A stretch of DNA of 64,000 nucleotides from Alcanivorax sp. S71-1-4 (GTDB taxonomy: Bacteria > Pseudomonadota > Gammaproteobacteria > Pseudomonadales > Alcanivoracaceae), in contig NZ_AQOR01000003.1 of NCBI RefSeq assembly GCF_009846755.1, positions 157,174 through 221,173 on the forward strand, in the 5' to 3' direction. This document shows, in pieces, positions 26,467 through 35,153 of this stretch. The number at the start of each line of letters is the position of its first letter. Within the stretch, counting starts at the first letter, position 1. Under the pieces are notes generated by a model. The model did not search any database and was not told the origin of the DNA. It saw only the letters and a program-made list of their open reading frames with translations. The position numbers were made by a program, and so were the translations under genes.

Positions 26467-27402
26467 TCAGGCGGCGTGATCCGCCGCCAGCAGCGCAAGC
26501 ATTGTACGCGGATCGCGTTCACGGCGGACCCGGGCCAGCAGCGCCGCCGCCTGCGGATAATCCCGGCGCAGGTAATTGAGCCACTGTTTCACCCGGCCGG
26601 CTTCCTGGTCCGGCTTGCCGGTACCCAGCAGCATGCGCACATAGGCATCCAGATGCGGCGCGACGTCATCCCAGCCATGGCGTGTGCCGGTACGGATGGC
26701 GTGCGCCAGATACGGGTCACTGACTGCGCCGCGCCCCAGCATCAGGGCCTGGCAGCCGCTTTCCGCCTGGCAGCGGCGCGCATCTTCCGGGGTCCAGATT
26801 TCGCCGTTGGCGATCACCGGCAGGCTGACAGCCGCCTGCACGTCCTGAATGCGATCCCAGAACGCGGGCGGGCGGTAACCCTGGGCCTTGGTGCGGCCAT
26901 GCACTGTCAGCCAGCTCGCACCGGCCGCCGCCACGGCGCGGGCATTGTCCAGCGCCCGGGCGTCATCGGCATTGCCCAGCCGCATCTTGGCAGACACCGG
27001 GACCGCCGCCGGCACCGCGCGGCGCACGGCGGCCACCACCGCGTGCACCAGTTCCGGCTCGTCCAGCAGCACTGCACCACCGCGGTGCCGGTTCACGGTC
27101 TTGGCCGGGCAGCCGAAGTTGAGGTCGATCGCCGGCGCGCCCAGCGACACCGCCAGCGCTGCGTTCTCGGCCATACAGGCCGGGTCAGAGCCGAGCAGCT
27201 GCACATGCACCGGGGTGCCGGCACGGGTCCGCGCGCCCAGTTTCAGCTCCGGACACCAGCGATAGAACACCTTGGGCGGCAACAACAACCCGCTGACACG
27301 GACAAACTCCGTGACACACCAGTCGTAACCACCGATATCCGTGAGTACCTGACGCAACCAGAAGTCGGCCAGACCCTCCATGGGGGCAAGTATCAGTTTC
27401 AT
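26467..27402 (-). CDS. dusC: tRNA-dihydrouridine(16) synthase
   Basis: The 311-residue flavoenzyme reduces uridine in the tRNA D-loop. It has MKLILAPMEGLADFWLRQVL (FMN-binding start), DLNFGCPAKTVNRHRGGAVL with the catalytic cysteine, WLTVHGRTKAQGYRPPAFW and ANGEIWTPEDARRC. The DLNFGCPAKTVN form and length fit DusC rather than DusA or DusB. The start at 27402 gives the conserved N-terminus; no good Shine-Dalgarno is visible. An intrinsic terminator lies 46 bases upstream on the same strand, so the gene may need its own promoter or an attenuation mechanism. Confidence 0.92.
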   Translation of the reverse strand: MKLILAPMEGLADFWLRQVLTDIGGYDWCVTEFVRVSGLLLPPKVFYRWCPELKLGARTRAGTPVHVQLLGSDPACMAENAALAVSLGAPAIDLNFGCPAKTVNRHRGGAVLLDEPELVHAVVAAVRRAVPAAVPVSAKMRLGNADDARALDNARAVAAAGASWLTVHGRTKAQGYRPPAFWDRIQDVQAAVSLPVIANGEIWTPEDARRCQAESGCQALMLGRGAVSDPYLAHAIRTGTRHGWDDVAPHLDAYVRMLLGTGKPDQEAGRVKQWLNYLRRDYPQAAALLARVRRERDPRTMLALLAADHAA

Positions 27403-27447
27403 GGGGGGCGATGATAAGGCCGCCCCGGTGGAGCGGCCAGCTGAAAC

Positions 27448-27471
27448 AAAAAACGCTGCCAATGGCAGCGT
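27448..27471 (-). terminator. Intrinsic terminator upstream of dusC
   Basis: On the minus strand CGCTGCC-ATT-GGCAGCG is followed by six T. It points towards dusC but ends 46 bases before its start codon, so it terminates an RNA that begins further upstream. Confidence 0.8.
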
Positions 27472-27609
27472 CTCGATTTGCTCGTAGCCCGTCGCTCGCG
27501 GCTCGTAGCTGGCCGAAGGCCTGAAAAGGCCCCCGTCGGGGGGTGCGGGCATGAATACCAAGGGTTTAGGAGATCTCGGGAATCCGGAATGCCCGCACGG
27601 CCGACGAGG
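27448..27609 (-). ncRNA. Candidate small RNA or dusC leader with attenuator
   Basis: A TATATT (27621-27616, minus strand) would place +1 near 27609, at the base of a long stem: GGCCTCGTCGG pairs with a segment of 27528-27539, and the inner 10-bp arms GTGCGGGCAT (27598-27589) and ATGCCCGCAC (27552-27543) match exactly. After a second short GGCC stem the RNA ends at the intrinsic terminator, about 160 nt long. It could be a free sRNA or a leader that controls dusC by termination. The -35 region is poor. No known RNA family is recognised. Confidence 0.45.
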
Positions 27610-27813
27610 CCCACCAATATAGCCCTGGCGAGGCTGTTCAGGAAATAGCCGCCTTATGCCGATTTGGAATGCACCCACCCGTAGCAAGCGCCCACTCACT
27701 TCGCAAGGGCCGTACAGATTGACTCTGCCCCGGCTCTCTTTTAGTGTTCTGCCCGCCACCGCCCTGGCGTGTCACAATGCCTGTCCGCCCCGCCACCGAG
27801 GAACCCGCCCGCT

Positions 27814-28065
27814 ATGGCCGCAAAGCAGAAGCAAGCCCGCCTCGAGGATGCGCTGGCCACCCTGGAGAGTCTGGTCGAGCGCATGGAATCCGGCGAGTTG
27901 TCACTGGAGGAGTCCCTCAAGGCGTTCGAGGATGGCATCCGCCTGACCCGCGAGTGCCAGCAGGCGCTGCAACAGGCCGAGCAAAAGGTGCGTATCCTGC
28001 TGGACCAGCATCAGGACGCCGAACCACAACCCTTCAGTGATGGCGACGATGCAGACAACGCCTGA
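27814..28065 (+). CDS. xseB: Exodeoxyribonuclease VII small subunit
   Basis: The 83-residue protein has the XseB pattern: LEDALATLESLVERMESGEL, SLEESLKAFEDGIRLTRECQ and ALQQAEQKVRILL, forming a helical hairpin that assembles with XseA. The complex degrades single-stranded DNA to short oligonucleotides. It overlaps ispA by 17 bases, the usual xseB-ispA-dxs order, so the three genes are coexpressed. Start at 27814 gives the conserved length; the upstream in-frame extension is not family-like. Confidence 0.93.
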   Translation: MAAKQKQARLEDALATLESLVERMESGELSLEESLKAFEDGIRLTRECQQALQQAEQKVRILLDQHQDAEPQPFSDGDDADNA

Positions 28066-28957
28066 TTTCACCCGCCTTGAGCAGTTCATGCAGGCGCATC
28101 GTGCGCGCCTGGAAGCGCAACTGAACCTGGCCGTGCCCGCCGACCTGGGCGCCTCCCCGCGGCTGGCCGACGCCATGCGCTACGCCGCCCTCGGCGGCGG
28201 CAAACGGATTCGCCCGGTGCTCACCTACGCCGCCTGCGCCCTGTGCGGCGGCACCGATGAGCAGGCCGACGCCCCGGCAGTGGCGGTGGAACTGATCCAC
28301 GCCTACTCGCTGGTGCATGACGACCTGCCCGCAATGGACGACGATGAACTGCGCCGTGGCCGCGCCACCTGCCACATCGCCTACGACGAAGCCACCGCCA
28401 TTCTGGCCGGCGATACCCTGCAGACACGCGCTTTCGAAGTGCTTGCCAGCGGCGGCGGCCACAGCGACACCGCCCGCCTGGCGATGGTGCGCACCCTGGC
28501 CCATGCCGCCGGCGCCAGCGGCATGGCGGGCGGCCAGATGCAGGACATGCAGGCCCACGGCCAGATGCTGACACTGCCGGCGCTGGAAGAAATCCACTAC
28601 CTGAAGACCGGCCGGCTGATCACCGCCGCGCTGGTGATGGGCGCGCTGGCCGCCAACGCCCCGCCGCCGCTGCGCGACACCTTGCGCCAGTACGGCGACC
28701 TGATCGGGCTGGCATTCCAGATTCAGGACGATATCCTTGATGTCACCGCCGCCACCGAGCAACTGGGCAAGCCCAGCGGCTCGGATGAACGCCACGGCAA
28801 GAGCACCTTCCCCGGCCTGATCGGCCTGGAAGCCAGCCGTGACCGTGCCACTCAACTCTGCCAGCAGGCCCATGCACTGCTGGATAGCGTCGCCATGGAC
28901 CGCGACGTGACCCTGCTCAAGGACCTGGCCAGCTACATCGTGGCCCGCGCACACTGA
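28049..28957 (+). CDS. ispA: Farnesyl diphosphate synthase (geranyltranstransferase)
   Basis: The 302-residue prenyl transferase condenses isopentenyl diphosphate with dimethylallyl and geranyl diphosphate. Both Asp-rich motifs are present: DDLPAMDDDELRRG (first) and IQDDILD (second), plus GGGKRIRPVL near the N-terminus. The ATG at 28049 lies inside the end of xseB; in-frame starts at 28037 and 28040 are possible and no site clearly decides. It supplies the precursor for ubiquinone, undecaprenyl phosphate and other isoprenoids and is coupled to dxs downstream. Confidence 0.93.
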   Translation: MQTTPDFTRLEQFMQAHRARLEAQLNLAVPADLGASPRLADAMRYAALGGGKRIRPVLTYAACALCGGTDEQADAPAVAVELIHAYSLVHDDLPAMDDDELRRGRATCHIAYDEATAILAGDTLQTRAFEVLASGGGHSDTARLAMVRTLAHAAGASGMAGGQMQDMQAHGQMLTLPALEEIHYLKTGRLITAALVMGALAANAPPPLRDTLRQYGDLIGLAFQIQDDILDVTAATEQLGKPSGSDERHGKSTFPGLIGLEASRDRATQLCQQAHALLDSVAMDRDVTLLKDLASYIVARAH

Positions 28958-28991
28958 CCCGACATCCGCAGGGCGGCTATAATGCCGCCCT
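28954..28991 (+). promoter_or_regulatory. Candidate dxs promoter inside a GC palindrome
   Basis: TATAAT (28978-28983) is flanked by exact inverted arms AGGGCGGC and GCCGCCCT. With an 18-base spacer the -35 is CTGACC (four of six to consensus), overlapping the ispA stop. The start of dxs is 52 bases downstream of the -10. Confidence 0.55.
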
Positions 28992-29035
28992 GACATGACG
29001 CAACTTAACGCAACACAACGCAATTTGAGCCCCGC

Positions 29036-30952
29036 ATGGCGAAGACGTTTGACGAGATACCGCTGACCCGGCCGTCCACGCCGCTTCTGGACCGCATCGA
29101 CCGCCCCGCGGACCTGCGCGCCCTGCCCCGTGAGCAACTGCATCAGGTCGTGGATGAACTGCGCGCCTATCTGCTGTATGCCGTGGGCCAGTGCGGCGGG
29201 CACTTCGGTGCCGGGCTGGGCGTGGTCGAGCTGACCGTAGCGCTGCATTACCTGTTCGAGACCCCGGACGACCGGCTGGTATGGGACGTGGGCCACCAGA
29301 CCTACCCACACAAGATCCTCACAGGCCGGCGCGAGCAACTGACCAGCATCCGCCAGCAGGGCGGACTGTCCGGTTTCCCCAAGCGCAGTGAATCCGACTA
29401 CGACACCTTTGGCGTGGGCCACTCCTCCACCTCGATCAGCGCAGCACTGGGCATGGCGCTCGGTGCAGAGATGGCCGGCAAACAACGCCGCGCCGTGGCC
29501 GTGATCGGCGATGGCGCAATGACCGCCGGCCAGGCGTTCGAAGCGCTCAATCACGCTGCGCATACCAAATCGAACCTGCTGGTGATCCTCAACGACAACA
29601 ACATGTCGATTTCCCACAACGTGGGCGGGCTGGCGAATTATTTCGCGCGTATCTGGGCGTCGAAGACCTATATCGCGCTGCGCGAAGGCGGCAAGAAAGT
29701 GCTCTCTGCGATGCCGGCGGCGTGGGATTTCCTGCGTCGCACGGAAGAGAGCATGAAGAACATGGTCAGCCCGGACGCGCTGTTTGAATCCATCGGCTTC
29801 AACTATATCGGCCCGCTGGATGGCCACGATATCGACGAGTTGCTCGACACGCTGGGCAACATCCGGGATCTCAAAGGCCCGCAGTTGCTGCACGTCTATA
29901 CCACCAAGGGCAAGGGCTTCGCGCCAGCGGAAGCCGACCCGGTGGGCTACCATGCCATCAACAAGATCGAGCCGAAGAAAAAGCTCGAACAAGCGGTGCC
30001 GAAGCCTGGCCCGCAACTGAAATACCAGGATATTTTCGGCGGCTTCCTGTGCGATGCCGCTGCCCGCGATGCGCGGCTGGTGGCCATCACGCCGGCCATG
30101 TGCGAAGGCTCCGGCATGGTGGAATTCAGCCGCCGCTTCCCCGAGCGGTTCCACGATGTCGCCATCTGCGAACAACACGCGCTGACACTCGCTGCCGGCC
30201 TGGCGTGCGAAAACCAGAAACCCGTGGTGGCGATCTATTCCACGTTCCTGCAACGCGCCTATGACCAGCTGATCCACGACATCGCGCTGCAGAACCTGGA
30301 CGTGACCTTCGGCATCGACCGCGCCGGCATCGTCGGCGAAGACGGGGCCACCCATGGTGGCGTGTTCGACATCGGCTATCTGCGCTGCGTGCCAAACATG
30401 ATCATCGCCGCGCCGGCAGACGAAAACGAATGCCGCCAACTGCTGTACACCGCCTGGCAACACCCCGGCCCGGCAGCGGTGCGCTACCCGCGCGGCACCG
30501 GGCCCGGTGTGCCACTGGTGGATCGCTTCAACGCACTGCCCATCGGCAAGGGCCGGCAGGTCCGGTCGGGCCGCCAGGTAGCCATCCTGTCGTTCGGCGT
30601 GCTGCTGCCGGCCGCCCAGGCCGCCGCCGAGGCACTGGATGCCACCGTGGTCGACATGCGCTGGGTGAAGCCGCTGGATGAAGTGCTGATCCGCGAGCTG
30701 GCCACCACGCACAGTCTGCTGGTGACACTGGAAGATCATCAGCTGATGGCCGGTGCCGGCAGCGCGGTGAACGAGTATCTCGCCGCCAGCGCACTGACCG
30801 TGCCCGTGCTCAACCTCGGCCTGCCGGATGAATTCATCCACCACGGCAAACGCGACGTGCTGCTGGCCGGCCTGGGCCTTGATGCCACCGGTATCGAACA
30901 GAGCATCCGCGACCGACTCCTCGGGCTCGAGGCCCGTGCCGCGCGCGGCTGA
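29036..30952 (+). CDS. dxs: 1-deoxy-D-xylulose-5-phosphate synthase
   Basis: The 638-residue thiamine-diphosphate enzyme joins pyruvate and glyceraldehyde 3-phosphate in the first step of the MEP isoprenoid pathway. Seen are [19 protein letters not shown] (substrate His), [20 protein letters not shown] to ILNDNN (ThDP/Mg motif GDG...N), and the transketolase Pyr domain with [20 protein letters not shown]. Length is typical (about 620-640). It follows ispA by 78 bases, with its own probable promoter in the gap. Confidence 0.97.
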   Translation: MAKTFDEIPLTRPSTPLLDRIDRPADLRALPREQLHQVVDELRAYLLYAVGQCGGHFGAGLGVVELTVALHYLFETPDDRLVWDVGHQTYPHKILTGRREQLTSIRQQGGLSGFPKRSESDYDTFGVGHSSTSISAALGMALGAEMAGKQRRAVAVIGDGAMTAGQAFEALNHAAHTKSNLLVILNDNNMSISHNVGGLANYFARIWASKTYIALREGGKKVLSAMPAAWDFLRRTEESMKNMVSPDALFESIGFNYIGPLDGHDIDELLDTLGNIRDLKGPQLLHVYTTKGKGFAPAEADPVGYHAINKIEPKKKLEQAVPKPGPQLKYQDIFGGFLCDAAARDARLVAITPAMCEGSGMVEFSRRFPERFHDVAICEQHALTLAAGLACENQKPVVAIYSTFLQRAYDQLIHDIALQNLDVTFGIDRAGIVGEDGATHGGVFDIGYLRCVPNMIIAAPADENECRQLLYTAWQHPGPAAVRYPRGTGPGVPLVDRFNALPIGKGRQVRSGRQVAILSFGVLLPAAQAAAEALDATVVDMRWVKPLDEVLIRELATTHSLLVTLEDHQLMAGAGSAVNEYLAASALTVPVLNLGLPDEFIHHGKRDVLLAGLGLDATGIEQSIRDRLLGLEARAARG

Positions 30953-31098
30953 TCCTGCCCCTTCCATGGCGTGGCGCCATCAGGCGCCACGCTGACACCC
31001 TCTCGCGTCAATCGCCTACACCACTTTCCGCCATTGCCCGCAGCCAGCCCGCTGCGCGGCCGGGCACGCTTGTCCCCTCACCCCGCTGACGGGCCTGC

Positions 31099-31126
31099 TT
31101 GCCAAACGTATCTTTTTCGGTACAAT
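31099..31126 (+). promoter_or_regulatory. Promoter of the toxin-antitoxin pair, abutting the start codon
   Basis: TTGCCA (31099-31104), a 16-base spacer and TACAAT (31121-31126) form a good sigma-70 promoter. The -10 box ends only three bases before the ATG at 31130, so the transcript would start within or after that ATG. Confidence 0.55.
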
Positions 31127-31129
31127 GCA

Positions 31130-31477
31130 ATGACACCACGGATCCTGACCGTCCACTTTTTCCGTACGGCTGCGGGCACGGAACCCGTCCGAGACTTCCT
31201 GCGCAACCTGCCCACAGAGGACAGGAAAGCCGTCGGCACGGACATCAAGACGGTTCAGTTCGGCTGGCCCCTGGGCATGCCGGTGGTGCGCAAGCTCGGG
31301 CACGGCCTGTGGGAAATCCGCAGCCACATCCGCGACGGTATCGTGCGTGTGTTGTTCACGGTCAGCGGATGCCAGATGGTGCTGCTGCACGGCTTCATCA
31401 AGAAGGCGCTGCGGGCGCCACGGGAGCTCGAGACCGCCCGCCAACGACTGCGGCAATTACAGCGAGGTGAGAGATGA
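31130..31477 (+). CDS. HigB/RelE-like toxin (Gp49-type)
   Basis: A 115-residue small basic protein. FFRTAAGTEPVRDFLRNL followed by KLGHGLWEIRSHIRDGIVRV and MVLLHGFIKKA matches the Gp49/HigB branch of RelE/ParE toxins, in which the central WEIR and GFxKK segments are characteristic. Known relatives cleave mRNA on the ribosome; this activity is inferred. Its last four bases overlap the antitoxin start (ATGA), the toxin-first order of HigBA systems. The start chosen is the only family-like one, although the promoter lies almost on top of it. Confidence 0.82.
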   Translation: MTPRILTVHFFRTAAGTEPVRDFLRNLPTEDRKAVGTDIKTVQFGWPLGMPVVRKLGHGLWEIRSHIRDGIVRVLFTVSGCQMVLLHGFIKKALRAPRELETARQRLRQLQRGER

Positions 31478-31764
31478 ACCGGCATATCGGCAGCAACATC
31501 GACGAGCTACTCGAAGAGGACGGCCTGCGCGAAGAGGTGGTGGCCGCCGCCATGAAGCGCGTGATCGCCTGGCAACTGGCGGACGCCATGAAGTCCCGGC
31601 GCATTTCCAAAACCGAAATGGCGCGCCGCATGCGTACCAGCCGCATGGTGGTAAACCGGCTGCTGGACGTACAGGATACCAGTGTCACGCTCGCCACCCT
31701 CGCCCGGGCCAGTGTGGCGGTCGGCATACCGATGCGTATCGAGCTGGACGTCCAGCAGGGTTGA
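31474..31764 (+). CDS. XRE-family antitoxin, HigA-like
   Basis: A 96-residue protein with a central helix-turn-helix: KSRRISKTEMARRMRTSRMV then VNRLLDVQDTSVTLATLARA. Such antitoxins bind their own promoter and neutralise the toxin encoded upstream. It overlaps the toxin gene by four bases. The convergent lipoprotein gene ends eight bases past the stop codon. Confidence 0.85.
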   Translation: MNRHIGSNIDELLEEDGLREEVVAAAMKRVIAWQLADAMKSRRISKTEMARRMRTSRMVVNRLLDVQDTSVTLATLARASVAVGIPMRIELDVQQG

Positions 31765-31771
31765 GCGCTGT

Positions 31772-31972
31772 TCAGCGCGACGGCGGCACACCGTCACGGG
31801 CGGTACGGTACTGATCGAAATCCATCGGGTACTGTGCCACGCATTCGTCGTACGCGGCCGCCGTCAGTTGCTCACAGGCCCGCAGCCGGTCTGCACGAAC
31901 GTTGTCATACATGCCCCGCTCGGTGCAGCCGGCAACGCCCAGCAGCGCCAGCGACAACAACACCTTTTTCAT
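31772..31972 (-). CDS. Small lipoprotein of unknown function
   Basis: 66 residues with a lipoprotein signal, MKKVLLSLALLGVAGC (lipobox GVAGC), then a short polar domain with two cysteines (RLRACEQLTAAAYDECVAQY). No family recognised. The ATG overlaps the stop of the upstream TDT transporter gene (ATGA), and GGAG lies eight bases before it, so both are cotranscribed and probably translationally coupled. A start at 31978 is possible but is too close to the GGAG. Confidence 0.7.
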   Translation of the reverse strand: MKKVLLSLALLGVAGCTERGMYDNVRADRLRACEQLTAAAYDECVAQYPMDFDQYRTARDGVPPSR

Positions 31973-33162
31973 CGGCATCGCTCCCCATCCAAACCCTGTC
32001 CAGGCATACCCTGCCCGTGCGCCAGGCAAGGCGCCACAAACAAATGCCCCCGCCAGGCGCCCTCCAGCGTACGCACCGTGACCAGACACCACAACACCGC
32101 CAGCCAGGCCACCAGCACCGTGCCCATCATGTCGAAAAACGGATGCCCGAACAGCGCGCCCAGCTTCAGGGTCGCCAGCGCATACACCCCGAGCGGAAAG
32201 GTAAATGCCCACCAGCCAAGATTGAACGGCAACCCGGTACGCAGATACCTTGCGGTCACCAACACCGCCAGCAACAACCACCAGACGCCACAGCCCCACA
32301 ACAGGGTCGCGGCCACCACGCCCAGCCCGTGCGCCATCGCCCCCACACTGGCAAGCCCCTGCGCGGCGAACACTGCTGGCGCCTGTTCACCCAGCACCAG
32401 CATGCCCAGCGCGCCGGTACCGATCGGCCCCAGCGCCAGCCAGCTGCTTGCCGCCATGTTCGCTGGCGGCAAGCGGTGCAATGCCATACGCAGAAACAGA
32501 ATCACCAGGATGCTGAACGCCACCGGCATGGAATAGGCCCACAGCACATAGCTGGCCAGCAGCACGCGATAGCGGCTGTCCATGTCCGGCAGGTGGCCCG
32601 CCAGCAGCGCGCCGCTGACCGCCGCCACTTCGGCAGCCACCACCGGCAGCAACCAGACTGCCGTCATCTCGTCGATCCGGTGGCGTTGCCGCGTGAACAT
32701 CAGATAGGGAATGCAGACCCCGCAAGCAAGTGCCATGGCCACGTCCAGCCACCAGAGTGTTTCTGCCAGCGACACGGCCGCCGCCCCCCAGCGCGGTACG
32801 CCGAACAGCAATAGCCCGTTGAGCAGGGTCGCCAGCCCCATGGGGATCGTGCCGATAAACATCGATACGGTAGCGTGCCCGAAGATGCGCCGTGCCTCCT
32901 CGAGAAACAGCACCCAGCGCGCGGCGTACAGCAGGCTGAACAGCACGAACAGCATCGCCGCCAGCCCCCACAACGCCTCCGCCAGCCGCAGCAGGGTCGC
33001 GCCGGCCCAGGGCAGTTGCGCCAGCGCCAGGGCCAGCACGCCGGTCCCCATGGTCATGGCAAACCAGTTCGGCGTGAATTGCTTGATCACTTCCCGTGGA
33101 TGATGCAACCGCGCCAGCGGGCGAAAACCCGCCACGACGGCCATGATGTTGTCTGTCGCCAC
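31969..33162 (-). CDS. TDT/SLAC1-family transporter (TehA-like)
   Basis: About 397 residues with ten predicted helices. FTPNWFAMTMGTGVLALALA at the first helix is the tellurite-resistance/dicarboxylate transporter (TDT) signature and matches SLAC1/TehA anion channels; GWWAFTFPLGVYALATLKLG near the end is the second conserved segment. Members carry malate, sulfite or other small anions; the substrate is open. A GTG start at 33162 has AGAGGA nine bases upstream; GTG 33198 and ATG 33144 are alternatives. Confidence 0.82.
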   Translation of the reverse strand: MATDNIMAVVAGFRPLARLHHPREVIKQFTPNWFAMTMGTGVLALALAQLPWAGATLLRLAEALWGLAAMLFVLFSLLYAARWVLFLEEARRIFGHATVSMFIGTIPMGLATLLNGLLLFGVPRWGAAAVSLAETLWWLDVAMALACGVCIPYLMFTRQRHRIDEMTAVWLLPVVAAEVAAVSGALLAGHLPDMDSRYRVLLASYVLWAYSMPVAFSILVILFLRMALHRLPPANMAASSWLALGPIGTGALGMLVLGEQAPAVFAAQGLASVGAMAHGLGVVAATLLWGCGVWWLLLAVLVTARYLRTGLPFNLGWWAFTFPLGVYALATLKLGALFGHPFFDMMGTVLVAWLAVLWCLVTVRTLEGAWRGHLFVAPCLAHGQGMPGQGLDGERCR

Positions 33163-33211
33163 TTCTGCTGTCCTCTCTGCCGTGACAGGGTGAGGCACAG
33201 ACTAGCGAGGC

Positions 33212-33232
33212 ACCGTTAATCTGTTTAACGGT
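33212..33232. promoter_or_regulatory. Perfect dyad upstream of the TDT transporter gene
   Basis: ACCGTTAA and TTAACGGT are exact inverted repeats around TCTGT. The site is AT-rich and lies between the divergently facing ends of the transporter gene (start) and the diguanylate cyclase gene (stop). It may bind a regulator of the transporter. Confidence 0.4.
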
Positions 33233-33270
33233 TAATGCGCATATACTTAAGCGGGTATACCGATAATGAA

Positions 33271-34491
33271 TCAGCGCGCGATCACGCGATTGCGCCCGGC
33301 CGCCTTGGCCTCGTACAGCGCCTGGTCCGCACGCCGCACCAGTTCATCCGGGGAGCCGTCCTGGGTCGGCACCATGGCCGCCACGCCGATACTCAACGTC
33401 ACGGTATTGGCGCAGGAAGAACGCGGGTGCGGCAGGCTGGCGGCCCGCACCGCTGCCGCCAGCAATTCGGCGCGGCTTGCCGCTTCGGCCAGCATCACGC
33501 CCGGCAGCAACAGCACGAATTCCTCGCCGCCATAACGGCCGGCCAGATCAGTGGCCCGCCGTGCCTGGGCGCGGAAAATCCCCGCCAGCACGCGCATGCA
33601 GTCGTCGCCTTCCTGGTGGCCGAAGTAGTCGTTGTAGGCTTTGAAATGATCGATGTCGGCGAACACCAGCGCCAGCGGCAGGTGCTCACGGTGCGCCCGC
33701 CCCCATTCGCGCTGCAGCGCCTGATCGAACTGGCGCCGGTTGGCCAGCCCGGTCAGGCCATCCACCAGCGCCTGCTTCTGCAACTCCTCCGCCAGCAACG
33801 CGATGTGTTCGCGATCCATCCGCAGCAGTTCCGCCTGCAGAAACACCCGCCGGCTCTGCCGCTCATCGCGATAGCAGATCACCATGCAGAGCACGCTGGC
33901 CCCCACGAACGTCGCCAGCACCAGCAGCCAGTCAATCGCCAGACCGAGGCGCGGCGCCAGGGCATAGCCCGCCGCCATCAGCGGCAACCCCACCCCCCAG
34001 CCGGCCAGCATGGCATACGGCAGGCGCAGGCTCAGGCCGAGATAGACCACCACCACGGCATAGGCGCCACCGATATAGACCAGCACGCGAAATCCGGGGT
34101 CCGTGACCAGCATCGGGTTGATGATCGACAAGGCCACTGCCAGGGCCGCCAGCGCGCACACCACCCGCTGGTAAAAACGTTCCAGCAGCTGGCTGCGCAC
34201 CAGCAGACAGCCGATCAGGATCAGCAGGCCGAAACCGGAAAACACCAGGGGCCATGCACCGAGCTGACCTCTCGGCGCCACCGCCAGCGCGGCGCCGGCC
34301 ATGGCCAGGTAGAGCAGCACCAGATAGCCCAGGCTGCCACGGAATACACGCAGGGCATCGGCATCGTGGTAGGCGCGATACGTCGCCTCCAGCGGTGCGG
34401 GAAAACGCAGGCGGAACCGGCTGTGATTGAGCAGGCGTTCGATCCGCTGCCGGGGAACAGCGTCTGTGGCCCGGGATGAGCGACTCTCCAT
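33271..34491 (-). CDS. Membrane diguanylate cyclase (GGDEF)
   Basis: About 406 residues: six hydrophobic helices (residues about 45-215, e.g. VLYIGGAYAVVVVYLGLSLR), a coiled linker, then a GGDEF domain. Its active site reads RYGGEEFVLLLPG and the allosteric I-site RATD precedes it by five residues, so it should make c-di-GMP and be product-inhibited. DGLTGLANRRQFDQALQREW opens the domain. It is probably membrane-anchored with an unknown input signal. The start is uncertain: 34491 is chosen as the nearest in-frame ATG to the conserved part, and an ATG at 34575 would add 28 residues. Confidence 0.85.
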   Translation of the reverse strand: MESRSSRATDAVPRQRIERLLNHSRFRLRFPAPLEATYRAYHDADALRVFRGSLGYLVLLYLAMAGAALAVAPRGQLGAWPLVFSGFGLLILIGCLLVRSQLLERFYQRVVCALAALAVALSIINPMLVTDPGFRVLVYIGGAYAVVVVYLGLSLRLPYAMLAGWGVGLPLMAAGYALAPRLGLAIDWLLVLATFVGASVLCMVICYRDERQSRRVFLQAELLRMDREHIALLAEELQKQALVDGLTGLANRRQFDQALQREWGRAHREHLPLALVFADIDHFKAYNDYFGHQEGDDCMRVLAGIFRAQARRATDLAGRYGGEEFVLLLPGVMLAEAASRAELLAAAVRAASLPHPRSSCANTVTLSIGVAAMVPTQDGSPDELVRRADQALYEAKAAGRNRVIAR

Positions 34492-34656
34492 GAATGCGGA
34501 ATCTCGGGTGAAATAGTGCGCGACCTTGCCCACCGTGACACACGCGGCAGGACGTGTCCCGGAGCGGTCAGGCATTGTTATTGTTGGGCATCCCCAAATA
34601 CCCAGCGTTCATCCCCCCCGGCACGAACCCTGCGGATGCCTTTCCCCGCTGCGCCT

Positions 34657-35142
34657 TCAGAGCAGCGCAAGCAGCCCCTGCAGCAGCAAGGCAGCATACA
34701 CCCCCGCCACTATGTCATCCAGCATGATGCCCGTGCCGCCATGCACCCGCCGGTCCAGCCAGCCGATCGGCCAGGGCTTCACCACATCGAAGAAACGAAA
34801 CAGCAGAAACCCCAGCACAACGCTGGTCAGCGACACTGGCGCCAACAGCATGGTAATCAGGAAGCCGGCAATCTCGTCCCAGACAATACCGCCGTGATCA
34901 TGCACCCCCATATCCCGCGATGTGCGCCCGCACAGCCAGGGGCCAACGGCAATCACCAGCAGCGTGCCAAGCAGATAGCCCCACAGGGGCAGCTGCGCGA
35001 GCCCGTACCACACGGGCAGCGCCGCCAGCGTGCCGAAGGTGCCCGGCGCCTTCGGGGCCAGCCCGCTGCCAAAGCCGAACGCGAGAAGGTGCACGGGGTT
35101 GCGCATGCTGGGCGGACGGATCGGGGTGTCTTGCTTGTTCAC
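34657..35142 (-). CDS. pgpA: Phosphatidylglycerophosphatase A
   Basis: The 161-residue integral membrane enzyme dephosphorylates phosphatidylglycerol phosphate. The family pattern is visible as FGSGLAPKAPGTFGTLAALP near the start, IVWDEIAGFLITMLL (acidic active-site segment) and FFDVVKPWPIGWLD. It follows thiL by 11 bases in the conserved nusB-thiL-pgpA order, all on the minus strand. Confidence 0.95.
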   Translation of the reverse strand: MNKQDTPIRPPSMRNPVHLLAFGFGSGLAPKAPGTFGTLAALPVWYGLAQLPLWGYLLGTLLVIAVGPWLCGRTSRDMGVHDHGGIVWDEIAGFLITMLLAPVSLTSVVLGFLLFRFFDVVKPWPIGWLDRRVHGGTGIMLDDIVAGVYAALLLQGLLALL

Positions 35143-35153
35143 GGGCGCTCCTG

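Larger units (their letters stand above)
27403..27813. other. Structured intergenic region between dusC and xseB
   Basis: 411 bases with no supported ORF. From left to right: an intrinsic terminator for minus-strand transcripts (27448-27471), short GCTCGTAGC repeats (27480-27510), and a long composite hairpin (27528-27611) with a minus-strand -10-like TATATT just beyond it. The right 190 bases hold the xseB upstream region, where no clear promoter is seen. Confidence 0.6.

Noticed and set aside
27528..27611. Could the structured region be 6S RNA or a known riboswitch?
   Set aside because: The stems do not show the 6S closing stem and central bubble, nor THF, TPP or FMN riboswitch core sequences; kept as an unassigned candidate RNA.
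28034..30967. Minus-strand open frame of 977 codons covering ispA and dxs
   Set aside because: Long antisense frames are common in GC-rich genes; ispA and dxs carry clear catalytic motifs on the plus strand, and the antisense product has a His/Gln/Gly-rich composition and no domain.
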